Assembly (NCBI RefSeq): GCF_002837275.1
Contig: NZ_NXIF01000012.1
Coordinates: 1 to 49,698 of the forward strand
DNA: 49,698 bases
Direction of reading: 5' to 3'
DNA from: Malaciobacter halophilus
Lineage (GTDB): Bacteria; Campylobacterota; Campylobacteria; Campylobacterales; Arcobacteraceae
The notes beneath the pieces were generated by a model. The model did no database searches. It worked only from the letters and a program-made list of their open reading frames with translations, and was not told the DNA's origin. A program made the translations under genes and the position numbers. This document shows, piece after piece, positions 36,201 through 38,361 of the stretch (position 1 is its first letter; every line of letters starts with the position of its first letter).

Positions 36201-38322
36201 TACATTAATATTAAGTGAGGCACAAGCAGTTTCAAAAGTTATAAATGGTTCAGGAAGTGCAGTTATTGAAGTTGATTCTAATAGTTCAACAGATTTTGGT
36301 TCAATATTAAACTTAGATAATAGTATTAATGAAACAATAGAATTTAGTTCAACTACTACTTTTACAGGGAACTTAGGTGATTCTAAAGTAAAAGTAGTAA
36401 ATAATGCAGTATTAAATATAGATGCATCAAAAGTAACTAATAAAGAGTTTATTGGAGAAGGTTCTTTAAATATTACAAATCTTCATGCAACACCAGATGC
36501 AGATTTTTCATCTGTTTTAGGTAGTTTAAATGTAAATGCTTTCTCAAATGGGAATGTTGTTTATACTGGTAATTTAGAAAACATAGATATTTTAACAATA
36601 GCAAATGGTACAACATTTACAACAGATGCTTCAGTTATAAGTGCAAAAATTGTAAATGGTGCTGGAACTTTAAGTGTTACAAATCTTGATGAGATGTTAA
36701 ATGCTAACTTTACAAATGTAAATCCAGATATATTAAATGTAGATTGGTCAGGAACAGGTATATATATTGGTAATTTAACTAATGTAGATAATTTGACAAT
36801 TAGTTCAGGAACTATGAATGTAGATGCAAATATTTTAAATAGTGCTACTACAATTACAAATAATTCAATTTTAAATATAAATAATTTAGAGTTAGCTACT
36901 TCAATGGATTTAACAAAAATAAGTGCAAATAGTGCAAATGTAGATTGGTCAGGTACAGGAACATTTACAGGAAATTTAGGTAGTTCAAATTTAACAATTA
37001 GTAATGGAGTAATGACTATTTCTGATAGTGCAACTATAAATAGTGCAAACTCAATCATAGTAGATTCACAACTAATTGCAAATGCTAGTAAAATTGATAC
37101 TTCTACAATAAGTGGAAATGGAGTATTAACAGTAAATAATTTACAAGATACTTTATCTATGGACTTTAGTGATTTAACAGTTGATACTATAAATGTAAAC
37201 TGGTTAGGAACGGCAACTTATAGTGGAAATTTAACTAATGTTGATAGTATAAATATTAGTTCTGGAACAATGAGTTTAGATGATTCTATTTTAGGTAATA
37301 CATCTGTAACAGGAAATGGAAATTTAATAGTAAATGCAGATGATTCTAGTTTAGATTTAAGTAATGTAAGTAGCACTTTAGGAACGGTTACTATAAATGA
37401 TAGTGCATCAAATGTTACTATTCAAGGAAGTAGCAATAATGATATTTTAAATTTAAGTAGTGGTGATGATGTAGCAAATTTAGGTGCTGGAGATGATACT
37501 GTAAATGTAGATATAAATAATCTTACATTAAATGATACTATAAATGCACAAGGTGGAAATGATAGTTTAAATATAACTAGTTCAGGCACAATAGATTCTG
37601 ATGTTTTAACAAATGTAAGTGGTTTTGAGAATTTAAATCTATCAAATGGCAATGATATTATTTTATTTGATGATACAACACAGTTTAATGATTTTAATAC
37701 AAACTTTAATAGTATAGATGCAAATGGTGGAAGTGATACTATTGAGTTTGATAGCAGTTCAGTTAATGGAAATTTAGACTTTTCAAATTTAAGTGGTTTT
37801 GAAAATCTAAATCTTTCTAGTGCTTCAGATAGTATTGTCTTAGACTTAGATGAACCAAGTAATATTGATGGAAAAGCTGGAGATGATAATTTCTCATTAG
37901 ATTTTAGTAATATTGGTAACTTTACTATTGAAGGTGGAGCTAATAGTGATACTATTTCATTAAGTGGAAATGCAGTAGAAGTAACTAATGATTTAGATAA
38001 ATTATTTGGAAACTTAGAGAGTTTTAATGGCATTGAACATATTGACATTTCATCACTTAATGGTGGAGCAGGTTTTAGTAGTGATTTAGATAAAGAGTTT
38101 GAAATTACAAATAGTATGGTTGAAGATTGGCTAGGAAGTACAAGTGGTGATTTAAAACTTTCATTAACTAAAGAGCAAGCTGAGAATTTAAGCTTTACAA
38201 CTTCAGATTTACAAGAGCATAATAGTTCTATTTCAGGAAGTGCTAATTCAATTGATGATGGAGGAGTTTATAATTTAGATGGTGACACTACTTTAACAAT
38301 TGATTTAATAGATGTGCCTTAG
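5896..38322 (+). CDS. Giant RTX adhesin, 10,808 residues, type I secretion substrate
   Basis: One uninterrupted ORF with ribosome site TAAGG. In order: an N-terminal globular module (residues 1 to about 115); an acidic, Pro-rich linker (to about 205); a non-repetitive beta domain (about 206-440); RTX repeats (about 474-10,000) of the GGxGxDTLxG type that bind calcium; a block of 67-residue beta repeats (about 10,150-10,510); further degenerate RTX; and a C-terminal secretion region ending in TLTIDLIDVP. The RTX part is built of roughly 90 modules of about 106 residues. Each has several nonapeptides, then a DTVDYS...VVDL...DTL..IENVIGS segment. The protein is very acidic and rich in Asp, Asn, Gly and Ser, and I noticed no cysteine. 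No N-terminal signal peptide, peptidase, lipase or toxin domain was seen, so the likely role is surface adhesion or biofilm matrix. It should be exported by the ABC/HlyD/TolC genes downstream and fold outside the cell on calcium. Confidence 0.93.
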   Translation: MAKDNELVKYLNRKVQIKGKPQSGENIAVYVRPGDKIDLQSNELNLDDAKYKLIGGDIILEFPDGGVYTFVSMALMGYNDTPPSFTIGGKDLTLSTILSEIEEINNLPLEAVLANEDIDVVPSSAEEVKELEDVTEQSSSATPIIVTEVEVDEDENEFDTEFEEPLDVEIPPEIPEETEPPVIAEPPTDDGTPEKEDNDAPPVEFAFSLDMKHVLQTQNESIQGSGADASRVLTVNGGGGSYYENIYPNSNISANPSEIVKQTNQEEMSYKNAGINNYDSVLINSDNPDYFGEGYTSRTITLNPTQGAGFKIQKVWISSDDLPEGFKIHNATQSGNSWLIQRDNPDTDEIEGFTVDAQGNINIIMTMNTDVDKDFALNIKAQTVFDINNISPELQADIEPPSKTTHEFDLTIGVNLKKINDESDPSEYKYQEIDNDDIDLIDGQSEQTGFVISSNINDTKLYGSTTLKNTINGGISNDTIYAGNNDDTIYGNSGEDTITAYAGDDTIESGTGNDFIVSGLGDDTIDAGEGNDTIDFSHIDSVNPEGIIADLVNGTITGDGNDTISNIENVNGTQDIDIIIGDDKQNILNGNKGYDTISGGAGNDTINGGEGNDTLAGNAGNDFLEGGVGSDTVSYEDAVNNVDNQGVEVILDQDFEDGIYGTATGIDGADELKSIENVIGSNYDDTITGNASKNTISALAGDDTIYVSSNDDVIDGGTHNSKGDTIDASNSSVSHTINLKEEYILGEGYTQIKNVENATGSRGSDTIIGNDDNNTLKGGINNDTLIGNAGNDYLDGGTENDTLSGGAGDDILDGGAGDDDYADYSDEQSSISVDLSKTSSQDTKASGNDTLRNIENLIGTDYADTLKGNSQDNSIFGGLGNDTILTGGGDDYVDGQSGSDDWISFEGVSDTVTLDLSKTDKQSSGYGNLTILNVENIFGGSGNDTFDGNSSNNTILANQGSDLVRGAQGKDYIDGGLNDDTLYGDSGDDTLLGKEDDDTLYGGIGNDFLDGGIGNDTLLGGSGSDILDGGEDIDLVDYSLENSSVKLTLGDNGIQTTAIVGLEQDIIRNIENVKGSTVDDTIVGNNLANTIYGNSGNDTIEAKANDDTVFAGADDDLIIAGEGNDVYYGQEGSDTVDYSLETGKIDVTLNETNQVDLNINGVKKDTLASIENVIGGSNDDTIIADSNKNILDGNSGDDTLDGKQGDDTLLGRVGNDTLVGGEGNDYIDGGEDIDTVDYSYLDSILGNDKGINADLSNNRVDDQVGGTFVGVDRVQNVENVIGTKFDDSITGNSKNNKLEGKAGDDVLVGLQGDDTLLAQDGDDTLKGGLGDDILDGGDGVDTADYSDATEDLNIDLNSQGSKSISVSQGSDTFISIEGAIGGSGDDTLKGTTEANTLVGNEGNDTLLGSGANSGVDYIDGGLGEDFASFAFTSNDITIDLSLNDVEQNTSEGKIIIKNVENLDGGAGNDTIIGNDEINTLTGGAGNDTLIGKGKNDTLDGGTNAYKLTITPQNNATYTLNIAGVTVSFIASATTTLAEVLDGLVTSFNSDSMATTIGKIMHDGTNIYLETNESFSSSSNVSFEYKQYTDTADYSIVSGTSGINVDMNLGDDSSRNEGLVTIDGDNGRDTLVDIENIIGTKNDDKITGDSDDNIDNKFEGQAGNDTISGGSGNDTLLGQEDDDILYGNTGNDTLDGGSGDDTLYAGLGQNRVIGGIGSDTVAYDVDKAIDVDLSNFGAQDIFKDGTQVDTISEVENVIGTAQNDKISGNSDKNILSGQGGDDTLDGRVGDDTLYGGSGNDTLKASTGDNLLDGGEDIDTVDYSGNKAINVNLSNTSSQDVFKDSTQNDTLVNIENVIGSNAKDTISGNILNNSLFGSSNDDILSGEAGNDILNGGDGTQDIADYTSSTSGIIVDLNDTDNDGFQVLNDGFGDKDKLVDIEIIKASNNSDRLSGSNTNDTFIANDGDDTLKGLLGDDVLNGNKGNDTFIAGVDSNSDGILESGDDGIDTIDGGENSDTVDYSNLDNTHFIDVSLDGSTQVDVVVSNASNDKIKNIENVSGTQGNDKIIGDSKDNTLLGNAGDDILEGAAGNDVLNGGDNNSKGDTVSYETAQSSVNVNLGLDGVAQNISAEQGNDTLIDIENVIGSSHEDSLIGNASNNTLEGRDSNDILIGLAGDDNLIGGKGNDTLRGGANDDILNGGEGIDTADYSNATEDLDIDLNSQGSKVISASQGSDTFISIEGAIGGSGDDTLRGTSGVNTLIGGEGNDTLLGGGAGDALNFDYIEGGAGSEDFVSYSYIDALGQKVVIDLANSEVQDTVGAGHIKINTVENLEGGAKDDTLFGNDSENTLIGREGSDVFASKNGDDTFIGGKATIVNNKVVANDDNENDTVTYLDASGQISVDMNVASEDDTTLNIGRVTNDGYNNVDTLYGIENIIGSNYADNIIGDIDDNVNNKFVGANGADRISGGSGDDTIYGGFDDATVETTNEEALKDTLYGGSGDDTLYGNKGDDTLYGEAGNDVLRGDEGFDTVDYSNENKIVVNLSEGATVTIDSNNNSSFENDGSDDKDTLYGIENITGSNSGNDTITGDNNSNTIKGLLGDDTLSGAGGADTLDGGLGNDTVDFSYLNSGSSKVVVDLSNSSSTVNTSSNIATSDIDSLTSIENVQGSKNDDTITGDSQANTLYGNGGNDTIYSSSNNDTIDGGTQTSKDIMSYENSSSSITLSSNVNGYDVIKQSGGLDSLTNIEEVHGSNYKDTLIGGTSNDTFKAGSDDDILSAQGGNNSLYGEAGNDTFITAQGDDLFHGGDNQDLVDYSSITTNNTNPSSSHTGVVVSLDNANAQNVHSSAGSDTLVDIENIKTTNLNDSILGNNDANIIYSLDGNDTINSAGGDDVVFAGSGDDTIEGALGADELYGQAGDDTFKFSANSNDGKDDVIDGGDEADNSRGKDSLDYSLLNESISLDLNDNSTSYVKVGSDNFHHQVKNIENVIGTSHDDTIKGDSADNLLEGRVGNDTLSGETGDDTLLGGTGSDILSGDAGDDILAGDGDGTSSYTNENGEVDTVDYSSEKNEDLVIDISDGAHFISSSQGTDTFYGIEGVIGGEKNDTLTGNSGANTLVGNKGNDTLLGGGASSGYDYIDGGEGDADFVSFEYTAKDITVDLSKTDVIQSTGDGDLIIKNIENLAGGYGNDTIIGNTSNNTLEGGAGDDTLIGNAGNDVLRGGSGYALTIAVLTSVISFEVNGQTISFDNTSALKTKAEVLDELVKIFEANSVASSNNTSVKVEGETLHIKTQESVTGNSNLNITKDSDTVDYSSLNAGIGIEVDLTTPDTNGYNVYNDGFGAKDRLEGIENINGSIYKDIIKADDNNNTIFGNLGNDTIDGQGGDDYIDGGAGDDKIIGAAGNDELYGQAGDDTFIALQNDGEDVINGGSNSNIGDTIDYTQASQASYHLEVNLSNNEVANIDANSAIMTNGTTFVKDTITNIENVIGTNANDTFVGNSLNNSFSGEGGSDTINFANSNDKVVVDLQNNSAFGNDIGTDTISSIENVVGSSSDDTIIMSNENEINRVDGGSHDTTVSGKGDTISYENYTSSVQVDLQSGVNNVDDTILNIENITGGINSDTLRADANKNSLLGSKGDDTLQGRGGDDFLDGGENSDTADYSDATGDVVVDLHSATNTASGAGVGTDTLKDIENILGSNFDDTFIGSIDNANIFDGAGATDTVDYSKLTDLNNDKVVVDLSNEIATVISGGTKPSDTLKNIENAIGTAGNDTFIGNSVNNVFDGGVGNESDKADYSNVSNTGITVDLSQAVQTVSVSSSNIDTVKNIEDFDGSNQDDIFIMKGNDTTSNVIDGKAGVDTISYEAYSNSVEVDMTTNTNNTSDSLLNIENLKGGSNDDTLRGNDLSNSIEGLNGADTFYSSKGSDTLIGGDDSSIDIVSYEKETKKVVVNANADEYLVTKVANSNNEDVLKGIEEVHGSDYEDDFTGGDNADTFKGGNSNDILRGEGANDLLYGQSGDDTLLGGIGNDYLDGGTNSLVGDTVSYENRNESVNVDLTLGEATATIGSSETDTLKDIENITGSTVKDEITGDENKNTLLGMQGNDTLSGEAGDDYIDGGSGNDEVIGGAGADRLYGGSGDDTFKIHSEQSELTGDIIDGQEDIDTLDYSNINSGVNIRLNGSTNSKATIISSSEEHTIKNIENVIGTTGNDTIQGDSNNNILNGKDGIDTISFEDATSNISANIGTDDKTIDSNLLNATQSTGDGSVDTIEEFENIIGSKQDDTFVGSSSSNKITGNLGQDTIYGQAGADDLRGGEGNDLLNGGSGADDIYGDGGTDTVTYEDASNVNVNLRGISNGIANENYNGTTSTDKLYSIENVIGSSGDDTIEGNEEDNTLIGGAGNDTISFENSTTGVTVDLTNTTSKQNTNDGNDLIQGFDNILGSKNSDNLTGNSNANIIHAGLLDDTIEGLAGNDTIYGQAGDDVIDGSSDLDTLYGGSGDDTFIASLLDGNDVINGFETTGTESSDDKDTIDYSGINDSSYHLEVNLSNSDIAGVLNNSANIKQDLTTEQTDTISNIENIIGTSGNDTIIGSSEANQLKGEAGDDTFIGGAGNDQIIGGAHTVGLNGGDWVDYSYSLNNIYTDLNSENRVYIDTDGVTGFGVNDEVDTLSQIENIKGSNINSKADTIIGNSEDNSILGLKGDDTIDGGAGSDYLDGGEGENTLSFESLNEGVSVDLSNSSATTSKHSDTIKNFTNIIGTDLSSQEDILIGDNNNNTIKGLAGNDTLEGKGGVDKLFGGSGNDTFILGINDGEDTIDGEDGSSDTVDYSSLNSSESLNLDLDTSTATTATVTNGSTTFTDSVVNIENIKGGAGDDKLTGDAFKNSLWGNAGDDILDGDYEDDKLFGGSGNDTLLGGLGDDELHGQAGDDNLSGGAGNDIIDGGEADEIFGDTIDYSSKNTNLDINLKKTDGSYATAYLDTEQDKLANIENIVGTIYDDKIIGDEGKNRLEGKKGDDTLAGDASDDTLFGNEGNDTFIAGIYDKNLDDFVSGNDGNDYYDGGEGQENSSADTLDYSAFDSSKNIEVDLSATDSLNSDYATVNVNDGTTDYVKNIENIIGSKGNDIISGDAQNNILNGSLGDDTLKGNAGNDTIIGGEGQDKVDYSDALKGIVVDLRDAVEVSQDGFDFQDDLSGIEILEGSNFADSLTGSNSNDTFIGANGNDKFFSTKGSDTFYGGSLDTNGTHTIEAGEYNKIDYEEEKRIYVDLSQTKTDSDGNIYSEVLKSNSNLTSDGFTNLESTDKVYSIVNINGTTNDDTIIGNSETNFFEGDSGADKLEGKGGDDNLKGEAGNDTFVATSADDGSDTIDGGEDSDTIDYSKLTSNSIEVSLAEDFTVSTVFVKNANNDSIVNIENVIGTQVDDTITGNSKNNTLIGEAGDDTLEGGRGDDLLDGGINSSKGDTVSYSKANSSVSVDLGLNGISQNISVEQGNDTLTDIENVIGSAYNDIFYSNENANNSFDGGITDSLGGDTVDYSKRLLDSDDKIVANLETNSVQITDDLVVTANDSLTSIENITGTAGNDTITGNSDKNTLKGEAGDDIIEGGAGDDYIDGGVDNLGDTVYYNNATSGVNVDLGIDGTAQTVGGGQGVDTLVDIEHVIGSSYADTFKGNNSESNTFDGGKDLDSGIENINDENDTVDYSKLTNSSDKIVVDLSNTNKDNVAVTVANVAQGSDTLINIENVIGTSGDDTFTGNSDSNNLQGGDGDDTFFVKDASSSNEIDTINGGNNTSVGDTVDFSKVTNYYVDVNLSSQDLLLKDSSNVVVRDDNVLNIENITGTQNEDKIIGDSSKNILKGEGGTDTIKGEAGDDIIYGSDNTDNALSSTDYELLDGGEDNDTIYGGAGNDSILGGTGVGEDSLYGEAGNDIIKGGSGVDFIDGGDNDDYINGEAGVDELRGGLGADEIYGGTEGDTIYGDNIDSSDTQTSNDNDTIFGEDGVDYIYGGFGDDTLSGGANNDYIYGGFSQTEDSGTNDTVTYENATNSVVVDFVNNKATGEGTDELYGIENAIGSKYDDTFISKLTVSNRFDGGDDESGEINGDSISYEEVNVDSIDDKVVIDLSTSADAQGYYKADIYQDGAVVTSDYLKNMENITGTNGNDTITGDDDKNTLVGLDGDDTLSGQGGNDVINGGAGNDTASFIEKNVAVEVDFKTNKATTSTETDTLIDIENAIGGSSSDTFKMNEDNKTNIINGGDTAQEDTVSYEYYTTNGVTVNLSTTQAQTVVDSSGTTDIDTILNIQNIIGSSKDDKVIGSSEDNSIVLGSGNDTFIAGTDTNNDGILESGDDGVDYFDGGVGTSDWADYSVILDDLNSSTNGIEVTLDGANEAQVNVNGQTSSDTILNVEHIKGTQDSDSIKGDVQNNSLVGQAGNDILSGEAGIDRLQGEIGDDTLLGGSGDDILEGGDGNDTLTGGVGSDKIYGGTYDDNSSTHTDTGNGVDTVDYTNALESLTIDLDVNATGGLDANGTEEGRSDGAIGDQGQGIDELYGIENVIGSNFASDTIFGSDEANIIESKAYDDYVETRAGNDTVYAGSGDDTIVATNANDGVDYIDGSSGVDTIDYSKLNESINLDLSGAASVAFDGGVVKDSWEVTVSNGDNDVVKDVENVIGSSVDDTIIGNSKANEIQGGLGADFLSGNGGNDEIYGYKKGQSETTIEYDTVSYEYLTSKSVDIDLQAGTAVVDTNDKDNLYSIENVIGGNSNDKIAGSDVKNILQGNSGDDSFISSLSDDIIYGGKLQTDGSHVDTSNSDTIDYSNEINDNNKIFVDLGTTLADGSSQIKVSSSSDMDFTTPNYTDKVYGIENINGTNNNDTILGNDETNTLEGNGGSDTLKGAGGADKLIGGSGDDMFIIDNTADATGDEIIGGDNYDTVNYQGVDEGITVNLDGVTTATVDIAGNTHTLTQIEYVIGTEYNDDITGDFNLNKIQGMGGDDTISGQAGSDKLYGGADIANSTNSGNDTLDGKAGDDTIYAGDGDDKLLGGDGKDILYAEEGADEINAENGDDTVYAGSGDDEINGGLGADTIYAGLGNDTITFEQADNKQDIVYGGDESNDSGIDTVDYSQAITGMTVNLAEDNEEGTATSQDQGTDKLYGIENIIGSNLGKDTITGNSEKNIISGMGADDTIYAKEGEDTIYGGDNNDLLYGGEGNDSIDGQTGNDTVYGQEGDDTLTGGSGDDIFKATYTTDIFDGNDKIDGGEDSDTIDYSAIVDVQYYANIDLTSQTANIHDSNNSNTIVKSDTIVSIENAIGTSGDDTFRGNDRVNSLNGSTGVDTVLYTYAALTAGIVANLDAQTTTKEVNGNILTDTITQIENVVGTDFDDTFITKLDTTNIIDASESNTNSQGLESRGDTIDYSSNGATKIVVDLDSIDTQDYSTVTVSGINSSNDKIKDIENITGTAGNDTILGNADNNTLFGMAGNDSLDGKAGVDYIDGGAGDDTITGGSSGDRLYGSSGNDIFIDNDFTADIIDGGNEDDSTRGSDTVDYSSLDTTSMTTGVNVTLNDSTVSTVTVNSDTSNHTIVNIENIYGTNKADIITGDSGDNTLKGNEGTDYINGSLGNDVIDGGDNISGTETLIGGSGLDTIYGDDGVDYIEGGDDNDIIYGDDKNSSASLINDDTLNGGAGEDTLFGGYGDDTLIGGANDDKLKGGEGSDTADYSNESSSINANISNSIAVGASIGIDTFESIENITGTNLAVDADTIVGNSLNNTLKGLAGDDTISELAGEDVVEGGAGNDYIIAGAGDDILNGDDNDDTTQNGTSDTLDYSTIAINDDTSDNRYVGDEVANDLYSGIEVDLTVSSAQRVHNEYGVDTITNIENIIGSNKNDYIKGNSDNNTLEGRSGDDYLVGLQGADKIIGGAGTDTANFEAGTENVIIDMTKTQVEGSEGTYRVENDGFGNKEFLDGIENIISGDKDDTIYADGASNDIKTGSGNDTIRGGEGADVIDGGDDIDTADFSDLAFGVTVDLDLDNDSSNSAEGTATSNSKTDTLRNIENIIGTEANDNIIADEKDNTLIGLGGNDSFKGLEGSDYIDGGEGNDDTIDFSDGTQGIKVDLTASQTLGTQSSYKVQDDGYGNQEFISGIENIVGTNSKDIIIGDLKDNKFEGGDEQDTLYGNAGSDTLIGGDGSDTFRGGTGDDIIYGNYENISSKDSSRDLVDYSSSSTGVKVNLSETNSNIDFFEESILNLATQTSTGEGVDRLYDIQDLNGSNQEDILAGNSESNIIKAGGSNDTIIGAGGADTLMGEDGNDTILGGLDSDTIYGGDETTDTGNDTVDYSYIKNDNAINVDLSRANDQVQLVTDATISDTLNGIENVKGTKNSDIIKGDDDINSINILDGYKADDSFISSKGSDTIIGGEGIDTVDYSNVDLANGGNAVIVDLGLQEATDDGYQNAGVAVKDRLESIERVIGTTGDDKLYGDSNSNTLIGNAGDDIINSREGDDSISGEAGNDELKGGTGKDIISGGSDDDTLYGNEGNDTLKGDSGADTLYGGSGNDTFEGGSDVDTLSYTNSDSGITVTLNEGNGDYGLITSTTDGEDTLNDHIEIIKGSNYADVISGFNGTALAGENYNDTFYGESNNDTINGGIGDDSIDGGAGNDTINGQAGNDVIDGSSGTDTLDFSDANSSVKVYLGKIDDNKNAVAHEVMDDGFGTQDDVTDIENIIGSNNNDTIMGTSSTNDIKAGSGDDTIIATDGGDSIDGGTNSTTAGGGDWLSFKAIDSSVTVSMQDGTISGGLGNTTILNIENIFGSRFEDSITGDEHNNSLDGYEGNDIIIGAGGNDALKGGAGDDTLRGGTGIDSYDGGEDEDIIDFYDTTSKVIVDLSKSKVIDDGYGNEESSIVNIENIGGTSTYGDTLIGDNNNNKIFGYAGEDKLSGLGGVDTIYGGDNNDIISTGAGVQDIAFGDAGVDTLTGGLDGDILIGANAIEDIEEDWIDYSSSNNGIIVNLDETIDEANDNALDAILEETYSKVINSNDSNQVDYITQVENINGSNNADTLGGNSKNNSIFANGGDDTLYLSAGEDVLNGGTHVNGDWLSLEYYTSGNIDLQKKTAYTSHIYDIENVIDNSANNNQVVRGSNIDNTFIMYGGDDTLDGRDGNDLYDAGMGNDRIYANYGNDTIIGADGIDTLDYDGDNDYSGENQGSVIILKNIDLNGDGDTNDSNESILTSSININGIDSLSDGTYDFYQVKDGRGATDYLYKNSDGTVDIENFDLTDYKDIMSADDNKNIIDAESGNDTIYANGGDDTIYGDNGNDYLNGGSGNDDINAGNGNDTIYAESGNDDLDGGSGNDYLDGGSNDDILRGDDGNDTLIGGTGNDSLYGGLDSDTLISDEGVDLINGGSNADGLDVDTLQFKEGTQGVIVNISDTSISYDGGVLNSNRLIDSFSNEESVVNIENIEGTSYNDTFAGSDDINKITGGSGDDYFYVSLGNDQIIGGLGDEDTLDFSIIDTVDGVAVDLQTQDNAVFTNAGTQYNQALVSIENVIGSSKDDKITGTDSSSNGNTLKGNAGNDEIYGLDGDDTLDGGDGNDTLIGGNGNDRLIGADGNDTIDYTTSNAGVKVNIDNITQGGLSANQATGEGTDSLSSIENVIGSNSNDTIYGNANSNILSGNASDDKLYGMSGVDTLNGDGGADILDGGVDNDILNGGDGNDIFIAKAGDGDDEINGGNNTDIVDYSSFSSSLNVTLDALGNANINLAGNDTLTSIEGFYGTLVNDSITGNDDKNVFEGRDGADILTGNGGDDTIDGGSGNDTIYAGSGNDKIIGGTGEDWIDYSISDLGANTSSNVNLRTQTASGDNGNDVISQVEHVKVGNGTNTVEGNSLNNSLIAGSSNNDTLSYSGAASSVRVDIANGTSTGDGNDTFANFENYIGSNQEDTFINDSIDNLEIDGGNSNDLVDYSTAINQNLTVTIDGINPTTVTNGTNSDILKNIESIKTSNGDDNFILSSTQNLDILDAQEGTDTLSLSGDLDLSNVTLLNFEKIVVQDGDTLTLSAKDLDNKDMQIELQGDANLIVEATSNPSEHDFANISITKGTGTVTLDVKQDVDLSSRNLGNNNLFDVFAVSAAATLILSEAQAVSKVINGSGSAVIEVDSNSSTDFGSILNLDNSINETIEFSSTTTFTGNLGDSKVKVVNNAVLNIDASKVTNKEFIGEGSLNITNLHATPDADFSSVLGSLNVNAFSNGNVVYTGNLENIDILTIANGTTFTTDASVISAKIVNGAGTLSVTNLDEMLNANFTNVNPDILNVDWSGTGIYIGNLTNVDNLTISSGTMNVDANILNSATTITNNSILNINNLELATSMDLTKISANSANVDWSGTGTFTGNLGSSNLTISNGVMTISDSATINSANSIIVDSQLIANASKIDTSTISGNGVLTVNNLQDTLSMDFSDLTVDTINVNWLGTATYSGNLTNVDSINISSGTMSLDDSILGNTSVTGNGNLIVNADDSSLDLSNVSSTLGTVTINDSASNVTIQGSSNNDILNLSSGDDVANLGAGDDTVNVDINNLTLNDTINAQGGNDSLNITSSGTIDSDVLTNVSGFENLNLSNGNDIILFDDTTQFNDFNTNFNSIDANGGSDTIEFDSSSVNGNLDFSNLSGFENLNLSSASDSIVLDLDEPSNIDGKAGDDNFSLDFSNIGNFTIEGGANSDTISLSGNAVEVTNDLDKLFGNLESFNGIEHIDISSLNGGAGFSSDLDKEFEITNSMVEDWLGSTSGDLKLSLTKEQAENLSFTTSDLQEHNSSISGSANSIDDGGVYNLDGDTTLTIDLIDVP
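6235..6510 (+). other. Acidic Pro/Glu-rich linker of the adhesin
   Basis: About 90 residues dominated by Glu, Asp, Pro, Val and Thr (EEPLDVEIPPEIPEETEPP) that should be disordered and extended. It joins the N-terminal module to the first secreted domain and is where a channel-spanning segment would be expected. Confidence 0.55.
10402..10659 (+). other. Inserted non-RTX domain 1 in the adhesin (hook-IN-like)
   Basis: An 86-residue segment without RTX features splits an RTX loop (DGGT | NAYKL ... | DTADYS). It reads like the 'IN' motif of flagellar hook proteins and related beta-alpha-beta modules: TYTLNIAGVTVSF, then the helix TLAEVLDGLVTSFNS, then a closing strand NIYLETNES. It is homologous to the segment at 15556. 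Confidence 0.5.
11866..11901 (+). other. EF-hand-like calcium loop 1 within the RTX array
   Basis: DSNSDGILESGD fits the 12-residue EF-hand/dockerin loop (ligands at 1, 3, 5 and 12, Gly at 6, hydrophobic at 8). It sits between DTFIAG and a DGG RTX loop, so it differs from the surrounding nonapeptides. Confidence 0.5.
12199..12400 (+). repeat. Adhesin module duplicated at about 22243
   Basis: This module (DTVSYETAQSSVNVNL, QNISAEQGNDTL.DIENVIGS) and the module before it are closely matched at 22243 (DTVSYSKANSSVSVDL, QNISVEQGNDTL.DIENVIGS), 10,044 bp downstream. A more distant third copy is near 22717 (DTVYYNNATSGVNVDL). It shows shuffling of module pairs over long distance. Confidence 0.5.
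15556..15804 (+). other. Inserted non-RTX domain 2 in the adhesin (hook-IN-like)
   Basis: An 83-residue segment homologous to that at 10402: strand SFEVNGQTISF, helix TKAEVLDELVKIFEAN, strand TLHIKTQES. It again interrupts an RTX GGxG / DTVDYS junction, and at the same offset in its 2.57-kb unit (492 against 487 bp). Confidence 0.5.
24850..24885 (+). other. EF-hand-like calcium loop 2 within the RTX array
   Basis: DTNNDGILESGD has the same EF-hand/dockerin pattern as the loop at 11866, and the same flanks (DTFIAG before, a DGG loop after). The two sites are 13 kb apart, so this is a recurring module type rather than a chance match. Confidence 0.5.
36340..37420 (+). repeat. 67-residue beta repeats near the adhesin C-terminus
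   Basis: Five copies of a non-RTX repeat centred on (Y/F)xGNL start at 36361, 36561, 36763, 36964 and 37219: spacings 200, 202, 201 and 255 bp. The best copies share NVDWSGTG, GNLTNVDNLTISSGTM, and INNL.....DF/DL elements. The pattern is typical of stacked beta strands, lacks Asp-rich calcium loops, and probably forms a rod or ligand-binding domain at the cell-distal (first exported) end. Confidence 0.75.
37990..38322 (+). other. C-terminal type I secretion region of the adhesin
   Basis: After a last pseudo-RTX block comes IEHIDISSLNGG, a Leu/Lys helix-rich segment (LKLSLTKEQAENLSF), an SI.GSANSIDDGG loop and the final TLTIDLIDVP. The order of an 'IE.IDI' strand, a helical part and a hydrophobic terminal strand near the end is common to LapA-like and VC_A0849-type secretion targets. 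It should be the first part to enter the ABC transporter. Confidence 0.6.
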
Positions 38323-38361
38323 TCTTTATTTAAAAGGTAAAATAAAAAATGGGAATAAAAT

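Noticed and set aside
36561..38048. Minus-strand ORFs opposite the adhesin C-terminus
   Set aside because: Composition mirrors the sense repeats (LPVNVPVPDQST recurring with the 200-bp period), with no family match by eye; coding on the plus strand is certain.
38269..38274. TATAAT near the end of the adhesin gene as promoter for the FkbM gene
   Set aside because: It encodes conserved-looking C-terminal residues, lacks the extended TG element and lies 87 bp before the start; chance is likely, so read-through is preferred.
5896..38322. Toxin, lipase or protease domain in the giant RTX protein
   Set aside because: No catalytic motif (HExxH, GxSxG, Cys-His-Asp) was recognised; all non-repeat segments look like structural beta domains.
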